From: JADZAI01 sp047602465
GTDB lineage: Bacteria > Pseudomonadota > Alphaproteobacteria > Micropepsales > Micropepsaceae
Assembly: GCA_047602465.1 (NCBI GenBank)
Contig: JASGHF010000002.1
Location: 558,001 to 622,000, forward strand
Length of the DNA: 64,000 nt
Reading direction: 5' to 3'
The notes beneath the pieces were generated by a model. The model had not been told where the DNA came from, searched no databases, and saw nothing but the letters and a program-made list of their open reading frames with translations. The translations under genes were made by a program, and so were the position numbers. Positions 23,940 to 32,662 of the stretch are shown piece by piece; the first letter of the stretch is position 1; each line of letters begins with the position of its first letter.

Positions 23940-25511
23940 TCAGGCTGCGCGCGCGGCTTTCGCGGCCGCGCGCACGCGGACGATCTCGGTCAGCAATTCG
24001 CGCTGATCGATAGGCTTGGCGACATAGCCGTCCATGCCCATCTCCTCATACCGCTCGCGGTCGCCCGCCATCGCATTGGCCGTCAGCGCGATCACCGGCA
24101 CCCCGGCCCAGGCCTCGCCCGACGCGCGGATGCGCTTCAACGTCTCCGGCCCGTCCAGCACCGGCATGTGGATGTCGAGCAGCACCAGATCGAAGCTCTC
24201 GCTCGCCAGCCGCTTCAACGCCTCCTCGCCATGGGTCGCCTCGGCGGTGCGGTAGCGCTGGGCTTCCAGGAACAGCTTGGCGACCTTCCGGTTCAACGGC
24301 ACGTCATCGACGATCAGAACATTGGCCGGCCCTGCATTGGCGATGCCGGCCATGGACGTGACCGGGGCCGGCGCAGCCACCGGCATCGACGCCGCCTCGG
24401 CCCGGAAGGTCAGCGTGAAGACCGAGCCTTCGCCCGGCGCCGACGTGGCGACGAGATCGCCGCCCATCATCTGCGCCAGCTTGCGGCTGATCGAAAGACC
24501 AAGCCCCGTGCCGCCGAAGCGCCTTGCCGTCGAGCTGTCGGCCTGCGTGAACGGCGTGAAGAGCCGCCCCAGCGTCTCCGCATCCATCCCGATCCCGCTG
24601 TCGCGCACGCGGATCTGCACAAGGCCCGCATTCGGCCCCTGACGCGGCACCGAGACATGCAGATTGACCTCGCCCGCCTCGGTGAATTTGACCGCATTGG
24701 AGACGAGGTTCGACACGCACTGGCGCACGCGCACCGGATCGAATTTCAGCCGGGGCGGCAGCGAGGCGGCGAAATCCATCGTCAGGTCGATGGCCTTCTC
24801 CCCGGCCACCGTCTGCCACAGCTTGTCGACGCGGCGCAGCACATGGCTGAGATCGGCATCGACCGGCGCGATCTCCAGTTTGCCCGCCTCGATCTTGGAG
24901 AGGTCCAGAACGTCGTTGAGCAGCGCGATCAGCGTCTTGCCGCTGTCGAGAATGGCGTCGGCATGCTCGCGCTGTTCCGGCGTAAGGTCCGACGCTGCAA
25001 GCACCTGGGCCATTCCCAGCATACCGTTCAGCGGCGTGCGGATCTCATGGCTCACATTGGCGAGAAAGGACGACTTCGCCTCGCTCGCCGCCTCGGCCTT
25101 GCGGCGGGCGATCTTCAGTTCCTTCTCGCGCTCGCGCAGCGCCGCGACATCCTGCGAGATCGCGGCATAGCGCCCGCCCGACATCTGGCGATAGATGACC
25201 TGCACCGTGCCGCCTTCGTCGGTCAGCAGATCCATCGGCTGGCCGGCCAGCAACGTGCGCGACATCTCGTCGGCAAGGGCCTCGATATCCGCTTCGGCGC
25301 TTCCGGCCATATGCGGACGGATGCTTTCCACCATCGCGTCGTGCCAGGTCGCCCCGTTCGCCATCGCCGTATAGGTGCGGCCGAAATCACGGCGTGAGAT
25401 GTGGTTGGCGAAGATCAGCTGCTGGTCGGCATCGAAGACGGCGAAGCCTTCCGACAGCGTGCCGATCGCTTCCCGGATCAGCGCGTCCAGTTCCGGCGTG
25501 TCATCGGGCAT
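23940..25511 (-). CDS. PAS-containing hybrid histidine kinase
   Basis: 523 aa, soluble (no membrane segment). PAS-like sensor (residues 8-125; FAVFDADQQLIFANHISR), a helical linker, HisKA with the phospho-accepting His155 in SHEIRTPLNGML, HATPase with N-box Asn272 (SNAVKF), G1 DSGIGM and G2 GGTGLGLSIS, then a receiver with acidic pocket D402/D403, phospho-acceptor Asp446 (LLDIHMP) and Lys499. It would sense a cytoplasmic cue and pass phosphate internally to its receiver. No Hpt or output regulator is adjacent. Preceded by a PH-domain gene on the same strand, 78 bases upstream. Confidence 0.92.
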   Translation of the reverse strand: MPDDTPELDALIREAIGTLSEGFAVFDADQQLIFANHISRRDFGRTYTAMANGATWHDAMVESIRPHMAGSAEADIEALADEMSRTLLAGQPMDLLTDEGGTVQVIYRQMSGGRYAAISQDVAALREREKELKIARRKAEAASEAKSSFLANVSHEIRTPLNGMLGMAQVLAASDLTPEQREHADAILDSGKTLIALLNDVLDLSKIEAGKLEIAPVDADLSHVLRRVDKLWQTVAGEKAIDLTMDFAASLPPRLKFDPVRVRQCVSNLVSNAVKFTEAGEVNLHVSVPRQGPNAGLVQIRVRDSGIGMDAETLGRLFTPFTQADSSTARRFGGTGLGLSISRKLAQMMGGDLVATSAPGEGSVFTLTFRAEAASMPVAAPAPVTSMAGIANAGPANVLIVDDVPLNRKVAKLFLEAQRYRTAEATHGEEALKRLASESFDLVLLDIHMPVLDGPETLKRIRASGEAWAGVPVIALTANAMAGDRERYEEMGMDGYVAKPIDQRELLTEIVRVRAAAKAARAA

Positions 25512-25589
25512 GGCTTTTCCCCCGGCCCCCGGATCGTTCGCCCGGGCGTCTGTTTCCGTTAGGGTAAGGCGAACTGCGTTGCCGGACAG

Positions 25590-26111
25590 TTAACCAGTCG
25601 GCGGTTGGGCCGCCGGAATGCCCAGACGCACGCGCAGACGCTCCTGCGCCGTCTGGATGGCCTTCTGGAAGATCTTGGGGTCATCCAGCCCCGGCGATTC
25701 CACAACACCTGCGCCGGTGCCGCGGATGATCAGCGTGCCGTAGCCGAAGATGCGGCCCGTCACGGTCATCTTCAGCTTTACTTCCTCGATGCTGCGAAGC
25801 TCGATCTCGGCCGTGTCACGGCCGATCCAGCCGGTCTTGCGGATGAAACGCCGGTCGGTGACCGCGATCTCGGTGGAGCGGATGCGGATGACCTGCCAGA
25901 GGAAATAGATACCCCCGGCGATGATGAGGCCGACCGTGATGTAGTTCAGCCAGGCCCGCGTATCGGCGCCCACATAAATCCAGCTCAGGAGCTGGATCAC
26001 GACCGGCAGGATCAGCGCCAGACAGGGCAAGACCCAGTTGAGCCAGTGATAGTGCGCGCGAGCGATCACGACCTCGCCCTCGACCAGCGCCTTGTCCACA
26101 TGGGAAGCCAT
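25590..26111 (-). CDS. bacterial PH-domain (bPH2/YdbS-like) membrane protein
   Basis: 173 aa. Two membrane segments (about residues 24-46, WVLPCLALILPVVIQLLSWI; and 57-76, NYITVGLIIAGGIYFLWQVI) are followed by a cytoplasmic PH-like domain: RIRSTEIAVTDRRFIRKTGW, ELRSIEEVKLKMT, RIFGYGTLIIRGTGA. The function of these domains is poorly known. The two-segment hairpin plus TDRRF motif is typical. Same strand as the histidine kinase, divergent from the membrane protein at 26226. Confidence 0.85.
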   Translation of the reverse strand: MASHVDKALVEGEVVIARAHYHWLNWVLPCLALILPVVIQLLSWIYVGADTRAWLNYITVGLIIAGGIYFLWQVIRIRSTEIAVTDRRFIRKTGWIGRDTAEIELRSIEEVKLKMTVTGRIFGYGTLIIRGTGAGVVESPGLDDPKIFQKAIQTAQERLRVRLGIPAAQPPTG

Positions 26112-26225
26112 GCGCCCTGTGTAAGGCGTTCACGCCCCGCCATCAATGCGCCGCGACAGCAGGCCGCGCGGCGCGCGGCCCTGCCCGCCGGTAGATTGCG
26201 GCCGACCGGGCGGGGATTCTGATTC

Positions 26226-27305
26226 ATGCTGCGTTGGCTGTGGAACGGCGTGCTGGCGTTCGACCGGATCGGGCGGCGCATCCCCCAACTCATCCAGATG
26301 ATGCTGGTCGAGTTCGGCATCTTCATGCTGATCGGCGCCTTCATCGCCAAATGGCTGGACATACGCGGCGGCTATGGCTGCCCCGGCGAGCCGGGCGAAC
26401 TGGATGCGACCTTCTGGGGCGCGCTCGCCGTCGGCCTGCTCTGCCTGTTCTTCTTCCTCCGCAATGTCTTCCGGCCCCGGCTGGTCGAGGGCGAATGGAC
26501 GCCGATGGTCAACACCGGCATCGGCGCAGGCGGCGTCGATCTGGTCGTCGGCAACCGCATGTGGACGGTGCGCTACGACTATCTCACCAACCACCCGTCC
26601 TATGCGCTGATCCTGCTTCCGGTGCTGTGGGTGCCGCTGGCGATGATCCTGTTCACCGACGGCTTCGGCTGCACCTATTTCTACAACCGGATGCTCGGCT
26701 GGTCGGCGATCTGGATCGCGGCCGGCCTCGCCGCCGCGCGGCTGATCTCGTGGTACGTGCTGCGCCTCGGCCGCAACAGCCTCGCCAGGGCGAATGACGG
26801 GCGCGTCCCGGCCGCCCGCGCGGAATGGGAGATCGCCTGGAAGCCGGTGCTGATGCTGGTCACGATGATGCACCTCATCGTGTTCCTGCCCATCGGCATC
26901 ATGTTCTGGAACGAGCAGCGGGCGCTCGACGCCCTGCCCGTCGCGACCTCGGCCGATATCGGCGCGGAGGGCGATTTCCGCCGCATCAACGGCCGTATCA
27001 AGGGCGAGCCGGTTCTGTGGGTGATCGACGGCGGCGGCCGCGGCGGCAACAATTATGCGGGCGCCGGGCTGCTGGTGGAGATGGACGATGGCGGCGAAGC
27101 CCTGCTGCTCGCGGGCTTTTCCGCCGTGCCTGATCTCGTCGCCTTCACGAAAGAGGGCGATGGCCGCATCTCGATGATCGGCCGTCTGGCGGGATCGTCG
27201 ATCCCGGAAAACCTGCAGAAATACGCGGCCATGACGGAGGCGGATTTCCCGCCGCCTCCGCCGTCAGGCCGTCTCCTCATCGAGGTTGGGCAGTACCCGC
27301 CATGA
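26226..27305 (+). CDS. multi-pass membrane protein of unknown function
   Basis: 359 aa. At least five hydrophobic segments: around residues 24-43 (MLVEFGIFMLIGAFIA), 65-80, 120-138 (ALILLPVLWVPLAMILF), 150-168, and 220-240 (PVLMLVTMMHLIVFLPIG). A soluble C-terminal part of about 110 residues follows, with Gly-rich DGGGRGGNNYAGAGLLVEMD. No recognisable catalytic motif. The 3' end overlaps the convergent RND pump gene by 29 bases. A role cannot be assigned from the sequence. Confidence 0.75.
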   Translation: MLRWLWNGVLAFDRIGRRIPQLIQMMLVEFGIFMLIGAFIAKWLDIRGGYGCPGEPGELDATFWGALAVGLLCLFFFLRNVFRPRLVEGEWTPMVNTGIGAGGVDLVVGNRMWTVRYDYLTNHPSYALILLPVLWVPLAMILFTDGFGCTYFYNRMLGWSAIWIAAGLAAARLISWYVLRLGRNSLARANDGRVPAARAEWEIAWKPVLMLVTMMHLIVFLPIGIMFWNEQRALDALPVATSADIGAEGDFRRINGRIKGEPVLWVIDGGGRGGNNYAGAGLLVEMDDGGEALLLAGFSAVPDLVAFTKEGDGRISMIGRLAGSSIPENLQKYAAMTEADFPPPPPSGRLLIEVGQYPP

Positions 27306-30300
27306 CCGGCACGCCCGCTTCGCCCGGCCGGTCGGCCCTGGCGATCAGCAGATAGAAGCTCGGCACCACGAACAGCGTGAACAGCGTGCCGATCGACATG
27401 CCGGTCGCGATCACGAGGCCGATCGAGTAGCGCGCCGCAGCGCCCGCGCCGCTCGCCGTCACCAGCGGCAGCACGCCCAGCACCATCGCCGCCGTGGTCA
27501 TCAGGATCGGGCGGAGGCGCACTTCGGCGGCTTTTGTGATCGCCGCGCGCTTCTCCATCCCGTGGTGGCGCTGTTCGTTGGCGAACTCCACCATCAGAAT
27601 GCCGTGCTTGGTGATGAGGCCGACCAGCGTGATGAGACCGACCTGCGTGTAGATGTTGAGCGTGCCGAAACCGACATACAGGAACATCACGGCGCCGAAG
27701 ATCGACAGCGGCACCGCCACCATGATGATGAGCGGATCACGGAAGCTTTCGAACTGCGCGGCGAGAACGAGGTAGATCACGACCACGGCGAGCAGGAAGG
27801 CCATGGCGAGCGAATTGCCCTCCTGGATGGAGAGGCGGGATTCGCCGGCATAGTCTTCATAGAAGCCGTCCGGCATCACCTCGGCTGCGATCCCGCGCAG
27901 GGTCTGGAGGCCTGCATCCGTCGAGCCGCCGATCATCGGCATCGCCGAGATCGTCGCCGAATTGAGCTGGTTGAACTGCTCGATCGCGACCGGAGCGGCC
28001 TGGGTGGTGATCATGACCACCGCCGACAGCGGCACCATGTCGCCCGACGAACTCTTCACATAGTAGCCGTTCATGCTGTCCGGGTTGATGCGGAACGCGT
28101 CCGCCGCCTGGGGCACGATATCGTAGCTGCGGCTGTCACGGTCGAAGCGCGAGACCCAGCCGTTTGACAGCATGACGTTCAGCGTCGTGCCGATCGTCGC
28201 AATGGGAACGCCCAGCGCCGCCGCACGTTCGCGATCGATGGACACCGTCGCCTGCGGCTTGTCGAAGGCGAGCGACGACTGCACCACCATGAACTGGCCC
28301 GACTGCATCGCCTTCAGCTTGATCTGCTCCGCGACTTCATAGACCAGCGCGGGCGACCCGATCGAGCGGATCACATACTGGATCGGCAGGCCGCCGGCCG
28401 AGCCGGGCAGCGAGGGCGGATTGACCACGAAGGCTTCGACGCCGGTCACCTGCGACAGGCCGCCCTGGATGGTCGGAAGAATGGACTGGGCCGAGCGCTC
28501 GCGTTCCGCCCAGGGCACGAAGCGCCACAGGGCGATCGCGCTGTTGGTTCCCCCGCCCGCGCCGACGATGGAGAAGGTCGAGTTGGCTTCGGGAATCTTG
28601 CCGACCTTCTCGTCGAACTGCCGGACATAGAAATCCATGTAATCGGCGGTCGCGTAGCGAGGGCCGTTGACGATGGTGAACAGCGCGCCCTGGTCTTCAG
28701 CGGGCGCCAGTTCCGATTTCGTGTTGATGAACATGAAAGCGGTGGTGCCGAGGAGGATCGCGACAGCCAGATAGATCGCCGCGCGCATATCCAGCGCCTT
28801 CGAGAGCGTACGGGCATAGGCTCCGCTGACCCGCTCGAAGATGCGGTCGATACGGCCGGCGAGGCCGCCGCCATTGGGCGGATGCGGACGCAGCAAGCGG
28901 GCCGACATCATCGGCGACAATGTGAGAGCCACGAAGCCGGAGATGACCACAGCGCCCGCGAGCGCGAAGGCGAATTCGCGGAAGAGCGCGCCCGTCAGGC
29001 CGGTCGTGAAGCCGATGGGCGCGTACACGGCGGCGAGCGTGATCGTCATCGCCACAACCGGGCCGAAGATTTCCCGCATGCCCTGAATTGCCGCATCCAT
29101 CGGCTTCATGCCTTCCTGGATGTGGCGATGGATGTTCTCCACCACGACGATGGCGTCGTCGACCACGAGGCCGATGGCGAGCACCATCGCGAGCAGAGTC
29201 AGCAGGTTGATCGAATAGCCAAGAATGAAGAGCACGAAACACACGCCCACAAGCGCGAGCGGAATCGTGATGACGGGAATGACGACCGAGCGGATCGACC
29301 CCAGGAACAGGAAGATCACCACAATGACGATCACCACAGCTTCGGCGATCGTCTCGAACACGCTTTCGATCGACTTCTCGATGAAGACGGTCGCGTCATA
29401 GGTGACGACCACCTTCATGCCTTCCGGCAGGCTTTTCTGGATTTCCGGCAGCATGTTGCGGACGGTTTCCGCCGTCGTCAGCGGATTGGCCGCCGGTGTC
29501 GGCATGATGCCGACGAAGACGCCCTCATTGCCGTCGAACGATGCGCGAATATTGTCATTGCTGACGCCCAGCTCGACCTTCGCAACGTCGCGCAGGCGCA
29601 CGACATCGTCGCCCGAACCGGCCACGGGCAGCGCGCCGAAGGCTTCGGCGGACTGAAGTGTGGTGTCTGTGCGGATCGCGACCGCCACCAGATCGTTTTC
29701 GGTCGAGCCGGGCGACGCGAGAAAGTTCGAGTTGCGGATCGCAGTGGAAATATCTGCCGCCGTGAGGCCGCGCGCGGCGAGAAGCAGCGGGTCGATCCAC
29801 ACGCGCATCGCGAAATTCTGTCCGCCCAGAATGTCGGCGGAAGCGACGCCCGGCACCGTCGCCATGCGCGGCTGGATCACACGGGTCAGGAACTCGGTGA
29901 TTTCGGGCGGCGTCATGCGATCGGACGCGAAGGCGAGATACATGAGCGCGAAGGTCTGGCCGGTGCCCTTCACGATGATCGGGTCTTCGGCATCCGTCGG
30001 AAGCTGGCGGCGGACCTGCTGCGTCTTGGTGATGACCTCGGTCAGCGCGGCGTCGGGATCGGAGCCGAGGCGCATACGCACCGAAACGACACTGGCGCCC
30101 TGACGGCTGGAGGCCGTGACGTAGTCGACATTCTCCGTAGATGAGACGGCCTTGGCGATCGGATCGGTGATGAAGCCCTGGATCAGATCGGCGTTCGCGC
30201 CCGGATAGGCGGTGGTGACCGTGATCGTCGTCTCCTCGACTTCCGGATATTGCCGGATCGCCATGGACGAAAAGCCCTGCGCGCCCAGCAGCAGGATCAG

Positions 30301-30357
30301 CAGACTGACGACCGTCGCGAGAACCGGCCGCCGGATGAAGATTTCCGAGAAGCTCAC
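27277..30357 (-). CDS. RND efflux pump inner-membrane protein (AcrB/MexF family)
   Basis: 1026 aa, full HAE1 RND length. Starts SEIFIRRPVLATVVSLLILL; PYPGA-like TAYPGANADLIQ; the proton-relay helix 4 GLVVDDAIVVVENIHRH carries the conserved Asp pair; the second repeat has NSLAMAFLLAVVVIYLVLAA and LVGLITKHGILMVEFANE. It exports drugs, detergents or lipids from the periplasm or inner leaflet using proton flow. The upstream adaptor gene overlaps its start by four bases but carries a frameshift. A TetR gene is divergent from the adaptor. No TolC-like gene is nearby. Confidence 0.95.
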   Translation of the reverse strand: MSFSEIFIRRPVLATVVSLLILLLGAQGFSSMAIRQYPEVEETTITVTTAYPGANADLIQGFITDPIAKAVSSTENVDYVTASSRQGASVVSVRMRLGSDPDAALTEVITKTQQVRRQLPTDAEDPIIVKGTGQTFALMYLAFASDRMTPPEITEFLTRVIQPRMATVPGVASADILGGQNFAMRVWIDPLLLAARGLTAADISTAIRNSNFLASPGSTENDLVAVAIRTDTTLQSAEAFGALPVAGSGDDVVRLRDVAKVELGVSNDNIRASFDGNEGVFVGIMPTPAANPLTTAETVRNMLPEIQKSLPEGMKVVVTYDATVFIEKSIESVFETIAEAVVIVIVVIFLFLGSIRSVVIPVITIPLALVGVCFVLFILGYSINLLTLLAMVLAIGLVVDDAIVVVENIHRHIQEGMKPMDAAIQGMREIFGPVVAMTITLAAVYAPIGFTTGLTGALFREFAFALAGAVVISGFVALTLSPMMSARLLRPHPPNGGGLAGRIDRIFERVSGAYARTLSKALDMRAAIYLAVAILLGTTAFMFINTKSELAPAEDQGALFTIVNGPRYATADYMDFYVRQFDEKVGKIPEANSTFSIVGAGGGTNSAIALWRFVPWAERERSAQSILPTIQGGLSQVTGVEAFVVNPPSLPGSAGGLPIQYVIRSIGSPALVYEVAEQIKLKAMQSGQFMVVQSSLAFDKPQATVSIDRERAAALGVPIATIGTTLNVMLSNGWVSRFDRDSRSYDIVPQAADAFRINPDSMNGYYVKSSSGDMVPLSAVVMITTQAAPVAIEQFNQLNSATISAMPMIGGSTDAGLQTLRGIAAEVMPDGFYEDYAGESRLSIQEGNSLAMAFLLAVVVIYLVLAAQFESFRDPLIIMVAVPLSIFGAVMFLYVGFGTLNIYTQVGLITLVGLITKHGILMVEFANEQRHHGMEKRAAITKAAEVRLRPILMTTAAMVLGVLPLVTASGAGAAARYSIGLVIATGMSIGTLFTLFVVPSFYLLIARADRPGEAGVPVMAGTAQPR

Positions 30358-31497
30358 GGGGCGGACCCGTTCGTCTTGGGCTTGGACGGCACGACGTCGT
30401 CGGCGATCGTCACGGCGGCGCCGCTCTGGATACGGTTCTGCCCGGCGACCACGACCTGCTCATCGGCGGCGAGACCTTCCGCGATCTCGACACGCCCGGC
30501 GTCACGGCGGCCGACCTTCACGAAGGCCTGGCGCGCGACCTGGTGAGGCTGCGCGCCCTCCGGCGATCCTTCCGGCGGCGGTTCCGTGACGATCTTGAAG
30601 ACATAGTCGCCGTAAAGGCTGGGCACGACAGCGGTTTCGGGCACCGAGACGATGTTCTGCTCTTCCGGCAACTGCACGCGGATGCGCACGAACTGGCCGG
30701 GCAGAATCTTGCCGTCCGGCGCGTCGATCAGCGCCTGCGCCGCAACGAGGCGGGTCTGCGGGTTCACCTTGGGGTCGAAGCCGGTCAGCGTGCCGGTCAG
30801 GTCCATCGCGTCGCTGGTGACGCCGAAGAGAACCTTCTGGCCCTTCTGCAGCAGCGCCGCAGACTGCTCGGGCACCGTGAAGTCCACGAGAATACGGTCA
30901 GTGTCCTGCAGCGTGACGACGACCGTACCGGCCGTCACATACTGCCCCACCACGACGCGCGGCACGCCGACGACGCCATCGAAGCGCGCTTCGATGGCCT
31001 TCTGATCAAGTACGGCTTTCAGGCGGGCATAGGTGGCGCGCGCCGTCTCGCTGGTGGCTATGGCGTTGTCGAGCGTCGCCTGGGGCGATGCGCCGCGCTT
31101 CACCAGCGCCTGGATACGGTCGACCTCGGACTGCGCCAGCTTGATGTTGGCCTCGGCGGCGATGAGAATCCGCCTGCTCGACGCTGTCGTCGATCTGGAC
31201 CAGCAACTGCCCCGCCGTCGCCTTCTGGTTCGCGACGAAAGCGATGGCTTTCACCACGCCCGGCGCCTCGACCGCCACGTCGGCGCCAAGGCCTGCCTTG
31301 GCCGTGCCGACGGCTTCGATCCCCGGCGTCCACGGACCGGCCTTCGCGGCCACGGCCGACACCTCGATGGCAGGGCGCTGTTGGCCCGCCATCATCGAGG
31401 CGATCATGCCCTGCATGAAGAAGTGATAGAAAATCAGCAGGCCGCAGACGGCGCCGACAACAACCAGCAGCCAGAAGCCACGCGTTCTCGCTTTCAT
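30354..31497 (-). pseudogene. RND adaptor (membrane fusion protein), frameshifted
   Basis: Two overlapping frames together make one HlyD/MexE-type adaptor of about 380 aa: an N-terminal anchor (GFWLLVVVGAVCGLLIFYHF) and first half up to GQLLVQIDDSVEQAD, then, in the next frame, AAEANIKLAQSEVDRIQAL through the barrel domains to KPKTNGSAP. The break is at about 31167: removing one A there (one T in GATTCTC on the minus strand) restores ADLIAAEANIK. Start 31497 fits GAGGGG six bases upstream. Either a real loss of function or an assembly error; the downstream pump is intact, which favours the latter. Confidence 0.8.
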
Positions 31498-31561
31498 GAA
31501 CATCCCCTCGGGCCGGCGATCCGCGCCCGAATTTAAACTTGCATCTTGGGTCATAAACTGT

Positions 31562-31575
31562 ACCGTCCGGACGGT
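31562..31575. promoter_or_regulatory. palindromic TetR operator
   Basis: ACCGTCCGGACGGT is a perfect 14-base palindrome in the gap between the divergent adaptor and TetR genes, where an autorepressing TetR would bind. Similar CCGTCCGG-centred sites are common TetR targets. Binding not shown. Confidence 0.75.
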
Positions 31576-31599
31576 CTAGTCAAGGAGCCGTTATCACGC

Positions 31600-32130
31600 A
31601 TGAGCGCTGCGTCTGCCCCGAAACGCGGATCGCGCGAGGTCATCCTCGACGCTGCGGATGCCCTCATCCGCGAATTGGGCGTCAATCGCATGACGCTCGA
31701 CGCTGTTGCGGCGCGCGCGGGGCTGTCCAAGGGCGGGCTGCTCTATAATTTCCCCAGCAAGGAAGCCCTCCTGAAGGGGATGATCGGACGGTTCGCCGCC
31801 TCGCTGAACGTCGCGAGCGGCGGTTCGGTTGCGTCCCGCATCGCGGAATTGCGGCTCGCCAAGCTGGAAAACGTCGCGGAGGACCAGAAGGCCTCGCACG
31901 GCATGCTGGCCGCCATCGCCGAAGACCCGAGCCTGCTGGACCCGATCCGCGACGCCCACCGCGCGCTGTGGGCCGAGATGAAGTCTTCGGAGAAAGACCC
32001 CGACACCTCGCTCCTCGTCTGGCTGGCGATCGAAGGGCTGATGTTCTTCGAGATGTTCGAGACCTCGCCCCTGTCGGCCGGTGAGCGCGACGCGGTGATC
32101 GCCCGGCTCAAGGCGATAGCGGCCGCCTAG
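31600..32130 (+). CDS. TetR-family repressor of the RND pump
   Basis: 176 aa. N-terminal helix-turn-helix: REVILDAADALIRELGVNRM, then LDAVAARAGLSKGGLLYNFPSK, the TetR signature (in part: AARAGLSKGGLLYNF). The C-terminal half is a helical ligand domain. The start at 31600 (AAGGAG upstream) gives a normal N-terminus; an earlier ATG at 31546 would run through the operator. Divergent from the pump operon with a palindromic operator between, so it probably represses both until a pump substrate binds. Its 3' end overlaps the convergent gene at 32108 by 23 bases. Confidence 0.92.
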   Translation: MSAASAPKRGSREVILDAADALIRELGVNRMTLDAVAARAGLSKGGLLYNFPSKEALLKGMIGRFAASLNVASGGSVASRIAELRLAKLENVAEDQKASHGMLAAIAEDPSLLDPIRDAHRALWAEMKSSEKDPDTSLLVWLAIEGLMFFEMFETSPLSAGERDAVIARLKAIAAA

Positions 32131-32662
32131 GCGGTTCGGCATTGGCCGAAGCGAGATAGGCCCAGACCGCCTCGGCGGTGTGGATGACCGTGTCGCGCGT
32201 CCCGGGCGGATAGAGCGACGACAATTCGATCTGCCATCCATCGACGACGATGCTGAAGGACACCCAATCCTCCGCCGGCGCGTCTGCGCCATGGAGGAAG
32301 CTGACCGTCAGCGGCGTGACACCCTCACCCCAGAAAAGCAGGCGCGGCAGGGACGGCTGATCGGGATCGGCCTGCCAGCCGGGCGGCACGATAACGGGAT
32401 CGGCGGCGGCCATGGGCGCGCCGATGGTGACGGTGATCGGGCCGTAGTGCAGCTCGACCTTGTCCGGCGAAATCACCGTGATCGTCGCGTCGTGGCTTCT
32501 GGCCGGGCCGCGGATCTCGCGCGGGAGTCGAAGACCGCTCGGCGTGTGAACGAGAAAGCCGTCCGATGGAATGGTGATGCCGGGCGCCACGCGCGGCGCC
32601 GCCTCCTCGGCGAAGGCGGCCTGCATAAGCAGCAGGGCGGCGAACGCTGCGATAGCCTTCAG
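32108..32662 (-). CDS. exported protein of unknown function, probable CTG start
   Basis: 184 aa from a CTG at 32662. That start gives a clean signal peptide, (L)KAIAAFAALLLMQAAFAEEAAP with cleavage near AFA-EE (shown in part), and AAGGAG sits eight bases upstream. The CTG overlaps the VWA stop (CTGA). The only ATG in the signal region, at 32626, would cut the signal short. The mature part is rich in beta-type sequence (GFLVHTPSGLRLP, HDATITVISPDKVELHYGP) with no recognised family. Coupled to the VWA gene, so it may belong to the same system. Confidence 0.7.
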   Translation of the reverse strand: MKAIAAFAALLLMQAAFAEEAAPRVAPGITIPSDGFLVHTPSGLRLPREIRGPARSHDATITVISPDKVELHYGPITVTIGAPMAAADPVIVPPGWQADPDQPSLPRLLFWGEGVTPLTVSFLHGADAPAEDWVSFSIVVDGWQIELSSLYPPGTRDTVIHTAEAVWAYLASANAEPPRRPLSP

